Shown one piece after another: positions 43,063 through 55,800 of a stretch of 64,000 bases of DNA. Under the pieces are notes generated by a model. That model worked only from the letters and a program-made list of their open reading frames with translations, made no database searches and had not been told where the DNA came from. Origin of the DNA: Sipunculus nudus (lineage: Eukaryota > Annelida > Sipuncula > Golfingiida > Sipunculidae). Both the position numbers and the translations under genes were made by a program. Positions within the stretch are counted from its first letter, which is position 1. Each line of letters opens with the position of its first letter. The stretch lies in NCBI GenBank assembly GCA_026874595.1, contig CM049307.1, positions 39,350,862-39,414,861 of the forward strand. The letters run 5' to 3'.

Positions 43063-45546
43063 CATCAGATCCATGCGGATGATAACTCGCGTATGAAACT
43101 GCAGTTCATTACTTCTTATAGAATGCCTTCTGTTTGTGCACTAGGAAGCATACTTGTTGCTTGTTTAAAGGAATTTATTGTTTTACTTTTCTAAATATCC
43201 TGACTGATACCCAGGGAAAACCAAGTTAGAAACAACATTTTACTTTTGCGTCAGCTCCACCCTGGCTACTATAAATAATGTTGATCTCTTCAGTCAATGA
43301 GGAGCAATTAAAGATTTTGACAGTTCACAGTATATTTAAATATTTCTTCTGGCTCCGATGTAATTATATATATGCATGCTTTGTGTCACATATTTACATT
43401 TCAGTTTAATATATATTTTTTTTGTTTCACTGTGTCAGTGTTAATGTAATCACTTGTTATTCACCTTATTATATTTTATGGCCATTATACAAATATATAT
43501 ATGTGTGTGTGTGTGTCTTCTTGTATTTTCCCCAAGGAAAACATTTTTATTAGCCAACGGCTGTTCTGTATGTGTTAGTTAAATATGTATATGCCGGTGC
43601 TGACATCTAGCAACAAGTTATATAACCAATTACATCTCGTTTCGCACACCGACTGTCCGAAGTTATTAAAAGGCGAATTTGAAGCTATATGCCAAACACC
43701 ACCGGGTTGGATTACTGTTTTTCAAAAGACTTCATGAATAGTTACTTTTTCATGGTCATTGCCATGCAGTGGCGAAACCAGAAATTCGAGAACAGGGGCC
43801 GCTAATATGGGTTAGTGGTTCGTAGATATTAAGAATAAAAAGTTTTCAAATTGTGCATATAATTTAAAGAGGACATTTGAGGCAACTTTCACAAAGAATA
43901 TGAGGAATTGCAGGGGGAGTCCTCGGTGTTATGACCCAGCAGAGTGCAATAACGGAAAAACTCGATCCCTGAGTATAGAAACATTTGGATGCTATCTTTA
44001 TAAATGAAAACAAATCACAGGGCTGTTCATTTACATATTCAAATTATGAATTACAAAGTACTAAACTGCTGATAACTTTATATGCTAGGGAATAAAAAAA
44101 TATTTAAAAAAATATTACGGTTCAACGCCACATCAGGATTTAATTATTTGGATGAGCACCTCTCTTAAAGCTATATATCAAGAGAATTTAAAATATTTAA
44201 TAAATAATCCAGGTAACTGGCGAATACAGCTACAAAAAATGGATCCAGCCTGTGTAAGTCTGTGGTTATCACGAATTAGAACCCCGACAGGTAATATATG
44301 GACAAAAAACTATTACACGCATAAAGTCTCAGTTCCAACAGACGTGATACCGTTAATAATTCATAAACAGGATACCAGGACGTTCACACGTGGGACTTGT
44401 GTCATGGCGACTGTCAAAGACAACATGAAGCAGTTTGGACCTGAATAAGATACTAACGTACTAGTTTTAATATCACAATGATAACAAAGCCCCTTATAAA
44501 AAAGGGGAAACAATCGTACCGGGTTATATGGCCACTTAATGAATGGACAGGCAACGCAACCAAGGCTCATCATGGCCCATAATTAAGACGATTCGCCGCC
44601 GAATCGCGGTTCACTCACTCAGTGATGTTTCCCAGCAGTTTATCATATTAATCATATATATATTGTAGTAAATGTGTACGCTAACGACCTGAGACGTGTA
44701 AAACCATGCAGGTGTACAAAGTGTCATCTGAAACCCCGTGATCTTGAATGCACTAAATAAGATGACTACAAAATATAGTAAAAATTTCCTTGTCTCGATT
44801 AAGATACACTTCTCCGAAAAAGTTAATCGTGACCCGTAAAGAGATCTTGACAAAGGCATAAACAAATAGAAATGGACAACATTGGAAAGGCAGGCATGGA
44901 TAAACTTTCTAGTACTAAGTGCCTTACTTTTACTTTTTTATTATCTTTTATTTTTTTTTTTTTACTTTTGTTTTTTGACTGCATGATCATATTACTCAGT
45001 GTCGTGCGTCGCTTTTGCTTTAGGCCTACATCATACCCTGTGGTCATACATGGCAACCTTTTTTTCACGACAATATGAAGTCATTCTGGGCGTGATTCGT
45101 GAAGCTTATACATATGTTCTTTACAATATAATATCAGTCTTAGCAGCGTATGTGATTTTCACTGTTTGTTTCCACTCCATAAGATTTAACGTTCTGACAA
45201 TTTAGGGTATCAGTTTGTTCATGTCAGGTTAATGACGTGGCGTATATGGGCACACACTTTTATTTCGCAATACAGTAGAACATATACCAGTAAGATTATT
45301 CGTTACACTTTTGGAAACATAAAATGCACATTGTATGGTATATTATAAGGGCTTTATAATCCAGCTCTTTCTACAGGATAAATCATGTATTGTCCATTTA
45401 AATGCCGTTCCTACAGCAATGTTTACAATGATTAACTGCATTTTGTCTTTTATTTGACATCAAACAATTGGCCGTTTTTTCATTTAAACATGCTATACTT
45501 AAAAATTAAGTAATCAAAAATGCATTAACTGTTGTTATTAATTAAT
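43063..45546. other. Intergenic sequence between transporter copies A and B
   Basis: CAGTGGCGAAACCAGAAATT at about 43770 resembles a hAT terminus without a partner. Compare CAGTGGCGTAG at the ends of the hAT element at 57504-61009. A 98-codon frame at 44152-44448 plus has no recognisable domain. On the minus strand, AATAAA at 45454-45449, about 93 nt past the gene B stop, is a candidate poly(A) signal. Confidence 0.4.
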
Positions 45547-45954
45547 TTATGAGTGGTTTGTTATTTCTTTGTTTTTCCCAGAATTCTTTTCGTTTCCGGG
45601 TGTTGTATCGTCGCTTGTGTACGTGTACATCCCCACCGCGGGGCCCATCAACAATAAACCAACCAGCACACAGACTGTTGTTGTACTAAACGTCGGGTGC
45701 CAGTGAAAATACGGCAGTAAAGTAAAGAATGTCCAGAATAAAGTACCGATAGGAATCTGAAGCGCCTGGACCAGTGCTGAATAGGCGGCGCCACCATCCA
45801 CCTGAACCAGAAGCAGTGAGAATAGCCATCCATATATTAACGAAAAGTAAAACAGTAATGACAGATAAAGAACAGTCGAGCATCTTGGATCTCCTTGATA
45901 TAAACATCTTACGGTTGCCTGGAAATGTTCTGCCAGCTGTCCGGGTCCCGGGGC
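45547..45954 (-). CDS. Paralogue B exon 4 (open)
   Basis: 408 nt after acceptor TTACAAG; 135 residues plus stop. Contains RCLYQGDPRC, GGAAYSALVQALQIPIG and the tail GNEKNSGKNKEITNHS. Strongly similar to exon 4 of C. Confidence 0.8.
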   Translation of the reverse strand, partial: APGPGQLAEHFQATVRCLYQGDPRCSTVLYLSLLFYFSLIYGWLFSLLLVQVDGGAAYSALVQALQIPIGTLFWTFFTLLPYFHWHPTFSTTTVCVLVGLLLMGPAVGMYTYTSDDTTPGNEKNSGKNKEITNHS

Positions 45955-46418
45955 CTTGTAATTAAGATAAAAGAAAACGTACAAGAACATGCATTTCATT
46001 TATTTTGTTTAAACCAGGACAATGTATGACTATGTGAAAAATTATGATGGACGCGTTTCTTTCTTTACTTTTTACCCCTGGATATTACAGTAGAACCCAG
46101 CCTTGCGACCATCCAAAAGTTGCGACCACTTCACATTTGCGACCTCTTAACAATACGACCACATTTGTTGGTCCTAAATATTTTAATGCCATTTCATTTA
46201 GGGTCAAGGGCGGCAGATATGTTCGTTCTTTCATTATTAATTTGAGAGAAATTACATATTTCATTTTAGACATGTACTCTTTCATATTCATTTGACTGTC
46301 AAAGTGTGCATATCTTGGAGAAAGATGAACAATTCTGTGTTAAACTATGTACAAACGTGGTCTTTCTTTAGGTTTTCATGCATGACTGAGAGTTATATGA
46401 TATAAAAATGAAACAAAC

Positions 46419-46514
46419 CATTCCTAATCCTGGGACCACGTTCAGCCAGATGAGACCGGCCCCCGTCAAGGCAGTTACCGGTATACTCCATGCCAGAATC
46501 ACCAATATATTAAA
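46419..46514 (-). CDS. Paralogue B exon 3 (open)
   Basis: 96 nt between ATAACAG and GTTTGTT, phase 0/0; begins FNILVILAWSIPVTALTGAG. Too short for simple frame scanning; found by comparison with C, where 25 of 32 residues agree. Confidence 0.8.
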
Positions 46515-46584
46515 CTGTTATAATGCAAACAAATTAAAATTAATATGTAAATAAGATGGTTAAAAAGAGACAGAAATACATTTT

Positions 46585-46712
46585 ATTGTAATCCGAAAGC
46601 CATATTACGAAACGTAAAACAGTCTTTATTATACCGTAAAACGAACACCGCACCAGGTAACACTGTCGTTGGAGGTCGCACATTTTTTATAACTCGGTTC
46701 AGTTTGACCCGT
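46585..46712. repeat. Direct repeat in intron 2 of B, copy 1
   Basis: Starts ATTGTAATCCGAAAGCCATA, includes CGTAAAACAGTCTTTATTAT, ends TATAACTCGGTTCAGTTTGA. About 90 percent similar by eye to 47488-47616. Noncoding. Confidence 0.85.
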
Positions 46713-47487
46713 TTCGGCTATAGGATAAGGATGATAACGAGTTAAATCGGATTCACTCTTGGTACCATGTATTGTTGTTGCGGATCCACAACTGTGATAC
46801 GATCACAGTTGTGGGAATGACCTGTACAGTTAGGCCTTGTAATGGTGAAATGGTAGACACTGGTAGAAGGCACCAAAAAAAACTCTTAAAACTACTAAAT
46901 ATACACACCAAAATGCATCCGTTAGTGTCTCTGGTAGTTAATGGGTCTTTCTGGCAACTTTACCACGTTCTTACCTTAATATATTAATGAAATATAATCC
47001 CTAACGATCCTTGTAAGCCCACGGTGATTTAAACATAACAATATACAGGAATTTGTAATGAGCGGACGTTGATCGACTGGTACCCGCCACCGACATCTGT
47101 TATCGCCCGCTTTTTCCAGTTCAAACAGCGATAAGATCAGAGTGGGTTCCCAGTCTAAATCCCGTTGCAAAGGAATGTGGGTCACTTAATGTAATCATGG
47201 CGGCTTGTTCTCTATGTAAACACATCAGCTCTTGGCAAAATTATGGATAAGTAGGGCTATTGAGCAATATTTTGGTGCCAATACTTTGCAGATGTTTTAC
47301 AAAACATCCAAAGACAACAAAAAGGTAATTATTTTATGTTGACACCGCATGAAATGTCAATTACACGATTCCAAAGGGGTCTCCTATTTTGAACCTTACA
47401 AGGCGTTTTCCTAAGGGTCGTTCCCAAGACGTATGTTGACGGAGAGGAGCAGAGCGGATCGGAATCACACGTCTTGGGCCGAGACAA

Positions 47488-47616
47488 CATGTATTGTAAT
47501 CCGAAAGCCATATTGCGTAACGTAAAACAGTCTTTATTAAACCGTAAAACGTAAACCGCACCAAGTAACACTGTCGTAAAAATGTCGCACATTTTTTTAT
47601 AACTCGGTTCAGTTTA
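47488..47616. repeat. Direct repeat in intron 2 of B, copy 2
   Basis: Starts ATTGTAATCCGAAAGCCATA and ends TATAACTCGGTTCAGTTTAA. The two copies bracket about 780 bp of the same intron. Confidence 0.85.
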
Positions 47617-47980
47617 ACCCTGGCAAATTATGTTACAATAGGACAGGGGAAACGCGAGTTATCTTATAATAAGGAGACTTGCATACGGAGTTTTATACGT
47701 ATACGAAAGCGACATATCTTTCAATAAGCTCTCAGTTCATCTTACATAAAAGTTAAGTGTTAAATGTTGGCTGATAATCATTTTTTCGTTTGCAATTATT
47801 CTTTTACTTTACATTGGTTCATCCGATTCAGATGGATACACATTTTGCCTTGATCTCGGTTTCAGCAATCATTGCACCTTTGTTGTGCTTATGCAATGTG
47901 ATGTAAAGGGTCAAGTATGATTCGTCGAAATGAACATTTTAATTATGAAGTGCTACTGAGACACCAATAATAATTCTCAC

Positions 47981-48183
47981 CTTAATTTCATTCTGGAACT
48001 TCTCCATTACAACAAGCGATACGCCCAGAGGAATAGAAGCAAAAGCATTTATTAGACCAAAATACCACTTCCCCTGCGTCTCTGGATCTTCTGCTTGCTT
48101 GTCCAGGAACATGGAGGGAACTATGGAGACGACTAAACCGACGAAAATCACCAGGATGCACACGGTCTGTTTCTTGTTTATAA
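47981..48183 (-). CDS. Paralogue B exon 2 (open)
   Basis: 203 nt between TTTTGAAAG and GTGAGAA. Encodes INKKQTVCILVIFVGLVVSI and a second membrane segment ending EKFQNEIK. Requires a phase-1 donor in exon 1, which the main candidate (AGAAAG|GTTGGT) does not give; the alternative AGAAAGGTTG|GTTTGA does. Confidence 0.8.
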
Positions 48184-48672
48184 CTTTCAAAACGTGTAAA
48201 AGCTGACTTTATGCGTGCATGATATAGGTATCTTGACTATGGTTGAGAAATATCAAACAAACACAAGGAAAATATACAGTCATCTTATGTTAAGATGTAT
48301 TTACTATTTCGACAACGGTATAAAAATTGGGTTTCTTTATATAAACAGGAAAAAGCGCTGTCAGCTAGTACACGGAGTGAAATATTTATTGACATATCCA
48401 TGCAGGTCTAAATTTTGAACGTCAGAGAACTGAAAGACTAGTGTCGGGGACTAAGCATTGCAATATTTTATTTATCGTGACACATTGTTTCATAAGGCTT
48501 ACATTCTATTCTTCACAAGTAATCTACTGGTATAAAGTACCATTTTTTCCCATGAAAATACAGTTATACAGTAAAAGAAACAGCAATAAAGGTAAGTACG
48601 GACCGTCAGCATAAATTTGTAGAATGTGTCACATATTACATATTTATCAAATAATTCTCCTTTCAAACCAAC

Positions 48673-49184
48673 CTTTCTGGCCGTCATAGTACTGGGTATT
48701 CCCAACCCGAAAAGCAGCGACTGTATGAAAGGAGGCGTCCTGGACGGGTGAGCCGTCAAGACCAATGCAACCGCTTGTACACCAAGACATACTCCGGAAA
48801 GTGTTATCAAGATCCATCCCCGCCGGGGAAATATCTCAAATTTGTAATCTAGGAATATCTTGTATGTAAATAACGGTATGAGAATCAAGGGAAGGCCCCA
48901 TATATAACCAGACACGTAGAAGGTAAAACCGTCGCCTCCTGCCTCTGTTACTGACGCAATTACAATGGGCATGGTGGTAGAAGTGATTACCGTAACAACC
49001 ACTGTCAATACGGTAAGTAACACCATGGTTAACGTCCTTGGCAGGTGCGTGTTTCTGATTTTTGATAAACATGATAAACATCTCTGTCTCTGAAATTTAG
49101 CAAGAAGTGAGCCAGGCGAAGCTTAGTCAGCTGTTTGGTCGGTTAACCTTTATCCAGTAGTGGCTGACTTTCCGGGTTGTACAT
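48673..49184 (-). pseudogene. Paralogue B exon 1 (stop and frameshift)
   Basis: From 49026 down the frame is intact: MVLLTVLTVVVTVITSTTMP, GGDGFTFYVSGYIWGLPLIL, FPRRGW, AHPSRTPPFIQSLLFGLGIP. Above 49026, the coding sense alternates between two frames, with a TAA after QPLLDKG. The acceptor TTTCAG at 49194 lies 9 nt before the ATG, as in the other copies, so the exon is recognisable but unusable from its normal start. Confidence 0.75.
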
Positions 49185-49200
49185 CTTGTAGATCTGAAAG

Positions 49201-50454
49201 CAAAATACTTTAAGCTATGTATTTTTTATAACAACTGGATTAAGAGTAAAAACGAAATAACATATGTAAGGTAACGAGAAATAATAATGTAACTAATCCA
49301 TAGTTGCAGTGAATTCGGTATGCGTGTCATCATTTTGGACAGTCTCGGGTTACTGGGTTCGAACCAGTCCTCAGGTAGCGGGCTTGATGTTCCTTTGCGA
49401 CTGAAATGAAGAAATGCTGGCGACAGGGAGCAACAAGGGTAACGTTACCCTGACCATCAGTTTGTTAACAGCATGTCAACATTTAGACAAAGAGGCTTCA
49501 GGTACTGCTGATCCGAATTTTGAAGTTGCTGTTCCATCCTTTCAAGCACCAGAAGACCTAAACTACAAATAAATTGCCTTGTGTAACTGTTGGAGTTGCA
49601 GCTCCATCTGTAGAAGAATTGAGTTCCTTTATGCCTCTTGTCACCTCTCCATTTGTTAACTTTGCACAGCCATCTGCTTCAGATGCTGCTGTTACTCTTC
49701 TGAACATTTTGGCCTTGTCATCGAGCGTCAGAAGTTGTGGATATGTGCGTGTGTGTGTTAAAGTGCATGGCATGTCACATCAGTGGCGAATGAACAAAGT
49801 CAGCGGCTTGAAATGCCAGAGATGTATCCGTTTGACTGCACTAAAAATCATTCTGTGTTTCTATGTAAAGAATACATAGCATTTTAAACTTAAACGTTTC
49901 TTATGAGATGAACAGCGGGGAAAAATTAAAATTGAATTAATAGAAAGTACTGTGTATGATCGTTGGCGTGTCCTCACGATTCACGAACTCTGCCCAGCAC
50001 CTATGATACACTGGCTTCTGAAATTTAAAATCACGGGGCAGCTGTCAGGTGAAAGCCTGGGATGACCCGTCTGAGGCGTTTCTACTCAGTTGTTTTATAC
50101 CAATTAATCATATGTCACATGTCCGGGCTCCGCTCTGGCCACCAACAACATAATGTTTGGATAATTAAAGCCACTATAATATTTAATAACGGTTTAGAGT
50201 TCCAGACAACAGTTGCACCAAGCCGAAATGAAACATAGGATTCAGACTCAGACTCACGCACCAGTGACCAAAGATTATTCGTCTCCACTTATTTTCAGTT
50301 TAAATTTTAATTGTCAACTTGTCCAAATATTGTCAAATAGGGATTTTTAAACTGCCTGTTAGTACAGAAAATATTATTTAGAACACGGCTGTATCACCTA
50401 CCAAGATCTTTATCGTTATATCACGTCGGCATTGCAGATTTCTTAAACGCTATA
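49201..50454. other. 5' flank of paralogue B
   Basis: Presumed 5'-untranslated intron and promoter side of B. Opposing frames at 49558-49773 and 49574-49879 have no recognisable domain. No TATA box or noncoding exon could be fixed. Confidence 0.35.
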
Positions 50455-50625
50455 CAAACATGCCCTGTGTATTCACCAGTGTATGTGTGGTTCTGTGAAG
50501 TCGATATGCCTTAATTGATCTTATGGACCGTCTACTTGTCAGTGCCGTTATCAAATGCGAGTCTTTAGTATGAAGTGCAAGGCTTGCGTCATACATGTCA
50601 ATATACGCACAGCTCAAACTTTCTG
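50455..50625 (-). promoter_or_regulatory. Conserved upstream block of B (candidate promoter or noncoding exon)
   Basis: Similar over about 170 bp to 61300-61495. Shared words include CCCTGTGTAT, TGTGG(T/C)(T/C)CTGTGA, CTTATGGACC, CATACAT(G/A)TCAA and CACAGCTCA. The block lies about 1.3 kb upstream of the B start. Frames are not conserved between the two, so it is not coding. Duplicated together with the genes, it is a reasonable place for the first noncoding exon or the promoter; this is inference. Confidence 0.5.
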
Positions 50626-52469
50626 CATATCGAATTTTATGGGCACTTGTTATCTCCATTTTAAGACATATATATGCCAATTTGAATAGCAAGCAATATA
50701 TAGGACAGGATATGTTAGGCCTAGATTTTGACCTCCTTAAACTATCTAACGTCGTATATACTTAGATATAAAGTGAACTATGAAAAAGCTCAAATCAGCT
50801 CTACTGTACGCACATTATAAACACAATCGAAGACTTAACTATCATTATTTAAGAGCTACAGGCCACCTTTTTACCTGATTTGACCTTTAATAGTCACGAA
50901 ATGAAAGGCTTTCCTCTATTAACTGCCCCATCCAGTACGGTTAACCTTGTTTACTTCAGACTTTATTTTAAAAAGAATGTGTTCAGTTTGGAAATTCAAA
51001 ACGTCAGTATCCAAGATCACATTTCACGTAACGGAAGTGTTCATATAATGCTTATTATTTACACTGAGGCACACTTTTTGGTGCGTGAATCGGTACTGAA
51101 CAAATGTTTGTAATTATCTTATCCTATTAACATTGTAATAATAAACAAAAGGGAAATCTGGCCATAAATGTAATAACAGGCACTTTTTCAGATCAAGAAT
51201 TGATTCTAAGCTAAACATACCAATAAATATAGAACCTTTTGAGACTGAGACATGTTGCTTTGGGTGTGATGGTCATTTAAGGTCCATTTTTGTCTTTTTA
51301 CTTTTGAGAACAGGTTTGATGATGTGAATAGACCTTTTTGTTTTCACCTTTCGAAGGAAAGGGGGAATCGATTGTACCTGTTTCGTGTATATGCGCGTCA
51401 GTCACGTATTCATTTAGGACGATATTAATTTCCAAAATATTGATTTTGTTCAAATATAATATATCGGTTGTCCTTAGGGAATCTTTGTAGGATCGCCTTC
51501 TTTCGCCTTTGCTTTTGAACTTTTTCCATCTGTCCATCTGATAGAAAATCTTACTAAGATTTTGTGTGCGCGCAATAAACCATGATGTTTGAGACTGAGT
51601 TTTTTCAAACTTTTTCTCTAGCAAAGAGTATAAAAACGAAATTTATCGAAGTCCACCAATCATCTGAAAGGTTAGGATAGTGAAACATATTTAGAAGAAA
51701 TAAAGTAAATCTAGGAATGCACATTGTTATAATATAATTAAATGTAATTTACAATGCAGTAGAATTCAACATATCAACGGCGTAAGATTTTAAGTAGTAA
51801 AAAGAACAGATTTAGGCTTATAAAATATGTAAAAACTCATAGAAAGGTAACATTTGATACGCATGCGTATGTTTAATGTAAATAAAATGCTTTTCCCAAG
51901 ATAAGTGACTTTTTTTATTGTAAAGCTTAACAGCAGTCCAAAAATATCTCACTGGAAGAGATTTGTTTTGAATAGAAAACGACCTCCGGCGGAAGGTTAA
52001 TTTAAAAGGTACTGTGATGAGTTTTTCACTCACCCAGTGTTAAAATGGTACGCACCAGCACACTTCCGTCGCAGATCGTTTCTACCTAAATCTCTTTCCA
52101 GTTGGGAATTGTGGGAAAGTCCTGCACTACTTGTCTCAACAGTCCAACTTAAAAATAAATAATTGTTACATTTCAAGGAAGCACCTTGTGTTTGCATTTC
52201 ACAAAATATTACTTATTCCGTGACCTCTTCACCACAAAAACACCCATGTTTAAGTCATTTGCCTTGAAAAAATTCTTACCAAACTCATTTGAAAGGACTT
52301 CATTATCCGAAAGTATTTTGTTTTCAAATATACATTTTCTTGAAGTAGTCAGAGCAGCATCACAAACAGCTCTGAGCAGACAGGAGCTTTGAAAGGAATT
52401 ATAAATCACAATTATCGTGAAATTTACGTCAGATCAGTAAGAAATGTAAAAACCTATTTTTTTATGAAT
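50626..52469. other. Intergenic sequence between B and C
   Basis: Several short frames (108 codons at 51298-51624 minus is the longest) without a recognisable domain. No repeat family recognised. Confidence 0.4.
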
Positions 52470-52877
52470 TTAACAATGGTTTTTAATATCTTTGCTTTTC
52501 CCAGAATTCTTTTCGTTTCCGGGTGTTGAATCGCCGCTCGTGTACGTGTACATCCCCACCGCGGGGCCCATTAACAGTAAACCAACCAGTACACAGATGG
52601 TCGTTGTACTGAACGTCGGGTGCCAGTGAAAATACGGCAGTAAAGTAAAGAAAGTCCAGAATAAAGTCCCGATAGGAATCTGACGCGCCTGAACCAGTGC
52701 TGAATAGGTGGCGCCACCTTCCAGTTGAATCAGAAGCAGTGAGAATATCCATCCGTACGTGAACGTTACGTAAACCAGCAATGACAGATAAAGAACAGTC
52801 GAACATCTTGGATCGCCTTGATATAAACATCTCAGCGTGGCCTGAAAATGTTCCGCCAGCTGTCCGGGTCCTGGGGC
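52470..52877 (-). CDS. Gene C exon 4 (last coding exon)
   Basis: Acceptor TTTAAAG then GCCCCAGGACCCGGACAG. 135 residues plus stop: loop RCLYQGDPRC, segments 8-10 and a polar tail GNEKNSGKSKDIKNHC. The strong frame at 52483-52830 on the same strand is an out-of-frame shadow. Confidence 0.82.
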   Translation of the reverse strand, partial: APGPGQLAEHFQATLRCLYQGDPRCSTVLYLSLLVYVTFTYGWIFSLLLIQLEGGATYSALVQARQIPIGTLFWTFFTLLPYFHWHPTFSTTTICVLVGLLLMGPAVGMYTYTSGDSTPGNEKNSGKSKDIKNHC

Positions 52878-55800
52878 CTTTAAATAAAGATCAATAAATA
52901 TACAATATAATACATATATAATAGAAAACGTATAATGAGCATTTTAGATATTCCCTAGGCCCATGAAAAATGTATTTCTATTTAGTTTACACTATGAAAA
53001 TTATACATTGTCCACAAAGGACCAATGGTCAGGTCTGGGTAACGACAGTGACATGTGACTTCGTAAGAGTTTTCCTGATATCTGATATTCAGCTGTTGAT
53101 TATCAGTACTTTTTATAAATTGGAGATGTATATGCAGGGACCATGCACGACACTAAAATTATTCGTTAGGCTATAGTCATTCAGTCGTTGATTCAGTCCG
53201 ATACAACATCTGACTATAGAGAAATGGCGCCGGGGTGAGTATTTTCAATATCTGACCAATGGTCACTGCATGACATGACATTTTGGCACGCCCATCTCAT
53301 AAATTTCAAGCAAACGTATTCCACATCTCATTATATAACACATTTGCCTGTACACTATTTATTGACATGGATTTTGCACAAACTGAACCCTTTTCCTGAC
53401 AAAGAGACTTTTTTATATCCCCCAAAAATGGGTTGAAGATTAAAAAAAAATGTCGACACATTTATAAGTCAAACATGCAGTACATGGAAAACTCTGCGAC
53501 TAAGAATGCCAGATATTAACAAGAAGTATGACACTGTCAGCATCCAATCATATCAGTCCAGTCGCTGAACGGGTTGCAAAGCCCCATCACAATACAAACC
53601 CATGTGTTAATATGTTCACCTATAACCTACACGTCGTCTCCCTATCCGAAAAACTGGAACCATGTACTCTACACATCCCGTATGATACTGGCGACTTATA
53701 AATGTATGAATGCTTGGGCCTGCTCTATGTGCCCACTTTATCATATAAAGAGCCCTTCACGGTTCCAGGTTTAGGTTACACATCATGAGGTGCAACATGA
53801 TATAAAACGATGCAAACCATTCCTAATCCTGAGATCACGTTCAGCCAGGTGAGACCGGCCCCCGTCACGGCAGCTACCGGCATACTCCATGTCAGAATCA
53901 CCAATATATTGAACTGTTGGAGAAAAAAGATAATTTTTTATTCTTAAGGTGGTGAAGAAACAGACAATACGTAATTTGCAGTGTACAAAAGGAGGAAAAG
54001 TGAGACAAGTCCCAAAATGTAGATAAACGCAAGGAAGGAAATGACAGCGATATGAAATTCACACCTTATGTTAAGCCGAAAAGCCCTTTCCAGTTTGAGT
54101 TACCAAACTTTTCAATCTCGTAGCAATTATTTAAGCACAATCATCAAACCTAAAACATTGGAAGGCTAATCTAGTTACCGTCCATTGGTCAAATTTGCAT
54201 CCCCTAAAAATGAGTATAGAAGCTCTTCATGAGGCTGAACCCAACTGAGACCACCGGCCACGATGCCATCAGCCCACAGGTAGTCATAGACATCGGCTCA
54301 CAGGTACTCACAGACGCCATTAACGGTCCCCTAACGAAGATCTTTTTGAAGTCTGTCAAAGGATGAGGAGTTCTGGACGACTAATAGCTTGTCAACTTCG
54401 GTCCAGTGTTTAATAAAGGTCACCTCACATGTTTAGTGACGAACCTAACGAAGCATATTATGGCCCGTGACATGGGACCCATGCCAACAAACACAACATA
54501 CTTTATGCTTTGCAACCTGACTTAAGACTTTTTTTACAGGCAACATCTATAACAAACTCCACACTGAGGTTTGTGTACTTGGCTTCTCACTGGACAAGGT
54601 ATGAATTTCGAAATATCAAAATTGACTAATTGGCAGACAGCAGTATTCAAAGGTGATGAGGACATGGCACCAGTCCAACAAAGTTCACTACCAGTTCCGT
54701 GACTATTCCTGCTCTATATAGACATAATCAGGACCTGCACTATACCAAGTTATTAAAGAGTGAATGTGATGCCAAGCTATTCGATGTAGTACTGGATGCA
54801 ATAGTTTGCTGAAAGAACACTTCTACGATAAAATTCCATCCAGGTAAATGTGTATTCATCAGCATTACCTACCATCTACTCTACACGGACAAAAACTGAA
54901 GCATGTAGACCACGGATTAGACAACACATTTCAGAATACAGCAAGACAGATCATACGTGTATACCTTCAGCCTATAAAATGAAGCCGAAGCCATCCAAAC
55001 AAGGTACCACTGTTCGAGAGTGACAACCCTTTGCAGAACGTCGGACGACAGATTGCCCCCTTATGTTCTACAATGGTCCCGTTCCTGTCAACATACTCCT
55101 AACTAAAGGCAGCCAGACATGCAACATCCTTGACTCAACAACAGACAAGCACCACATATTTTTCTTCCACCACACTGCACGAGATTGGACCTGCTTCCTG
55201 AAACCTTATTCTGTCCGTATCCCTGACCATTTCAGATGAACCCACACATGCTCCATCTAACCAACCACAGTGATAGGAAATGATGGGAAATGTCTTGCCC
55301 AAGAACGCAGAGGTGCAGGATAACTGGAAAAAAAAGTATTCCTACTGGGGCCTATGAAGTCAATGCAGAAAGAAGTATCTTTGCCGCATGATCCCAGAGA
55401 AATATCGAATAAATGTTTGAATTGAGTCCCGATGAAAGAAGACAATTGATTTTTCAGATACATGATCTTAGTGATTTTAAGTGTTAGACTTCACATATAT
55501 TCACATCTGCTGTAAGACATCACAAAATAAAAAGCGTATGTGCAGCATACATTAAAGTAACATATCAATATGAAAATCATTCTATTTTAGCAATATAACA
55601 CATTTGCTTCAAACTTACACATATTGTTACTAATTTAATGTATTCAATTGTAGTCATTAAGCATGGTGTTGAATATATTGAAAAATCATCGACATTTCTT
55701 ACCCCTGTTTCATCCTGGAACTTTTCCATTAAAACAAAGGACACGCCCGGTGGAATCCATCCAAGAGCATTTATTAAGCTAAAATACCACTTCCCCTGCG

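Larger units (their letters stand above)
45547..49184 (-). pseudogene. CRT-like transporter paralogue B, broken in exon 1
   Basis: Same layout as A and C: exon 1 about 49184-48673 (or 48669), exon 2 48183-47981, exon 3 46514-46419, exon 4 45954-45547. Exons 2-4 are fully open and keep the same lengths as in C (203, 96, 408 nt). Exon 4 differs from C at about 19 of 135 residues. Exon 1 is damaged. The normal start (MYNPESQPLLDKG) runs into TAA at codon 14. About 10 nt are missing shortly afterwards, which shifts the frame, and about 12-16 nt are missing next to the donor site. A 9-nt in-frame tandem duplication (TGTTTATCA twice) is also present. Translation could start only at Met 49026 at the beginning of membrane segment 1, without the ExxPLL tail. 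It could be a recent pseudogene, a copy using another first exon, or an assembly error. Confidence 0.7.

Noticed and set aside
44152..44448. 98-codon frame between paralogues A and B as a small gene
   Set aside because: No domain, no splice context, no paralogue; composition like the surrounding intergenic DNA. Cannot exclude it without transcript data.
48836..49081. 81-codon frame (MFIMFIKNQKHAPAK...) as an alternative product of B
   Set aside because: It is the wrong frame of exon 1; the transporter sense lies one base away, and no similar frame is conserved in A or C.
52483..52830. 115-codon frame beginning MFISRRSKMFDCSL as a separate gene
   Set aside because: Out-of-frame shadow of gene C exon 4; the same shadow appears in B (45686-45907) simply because the exons are similar.
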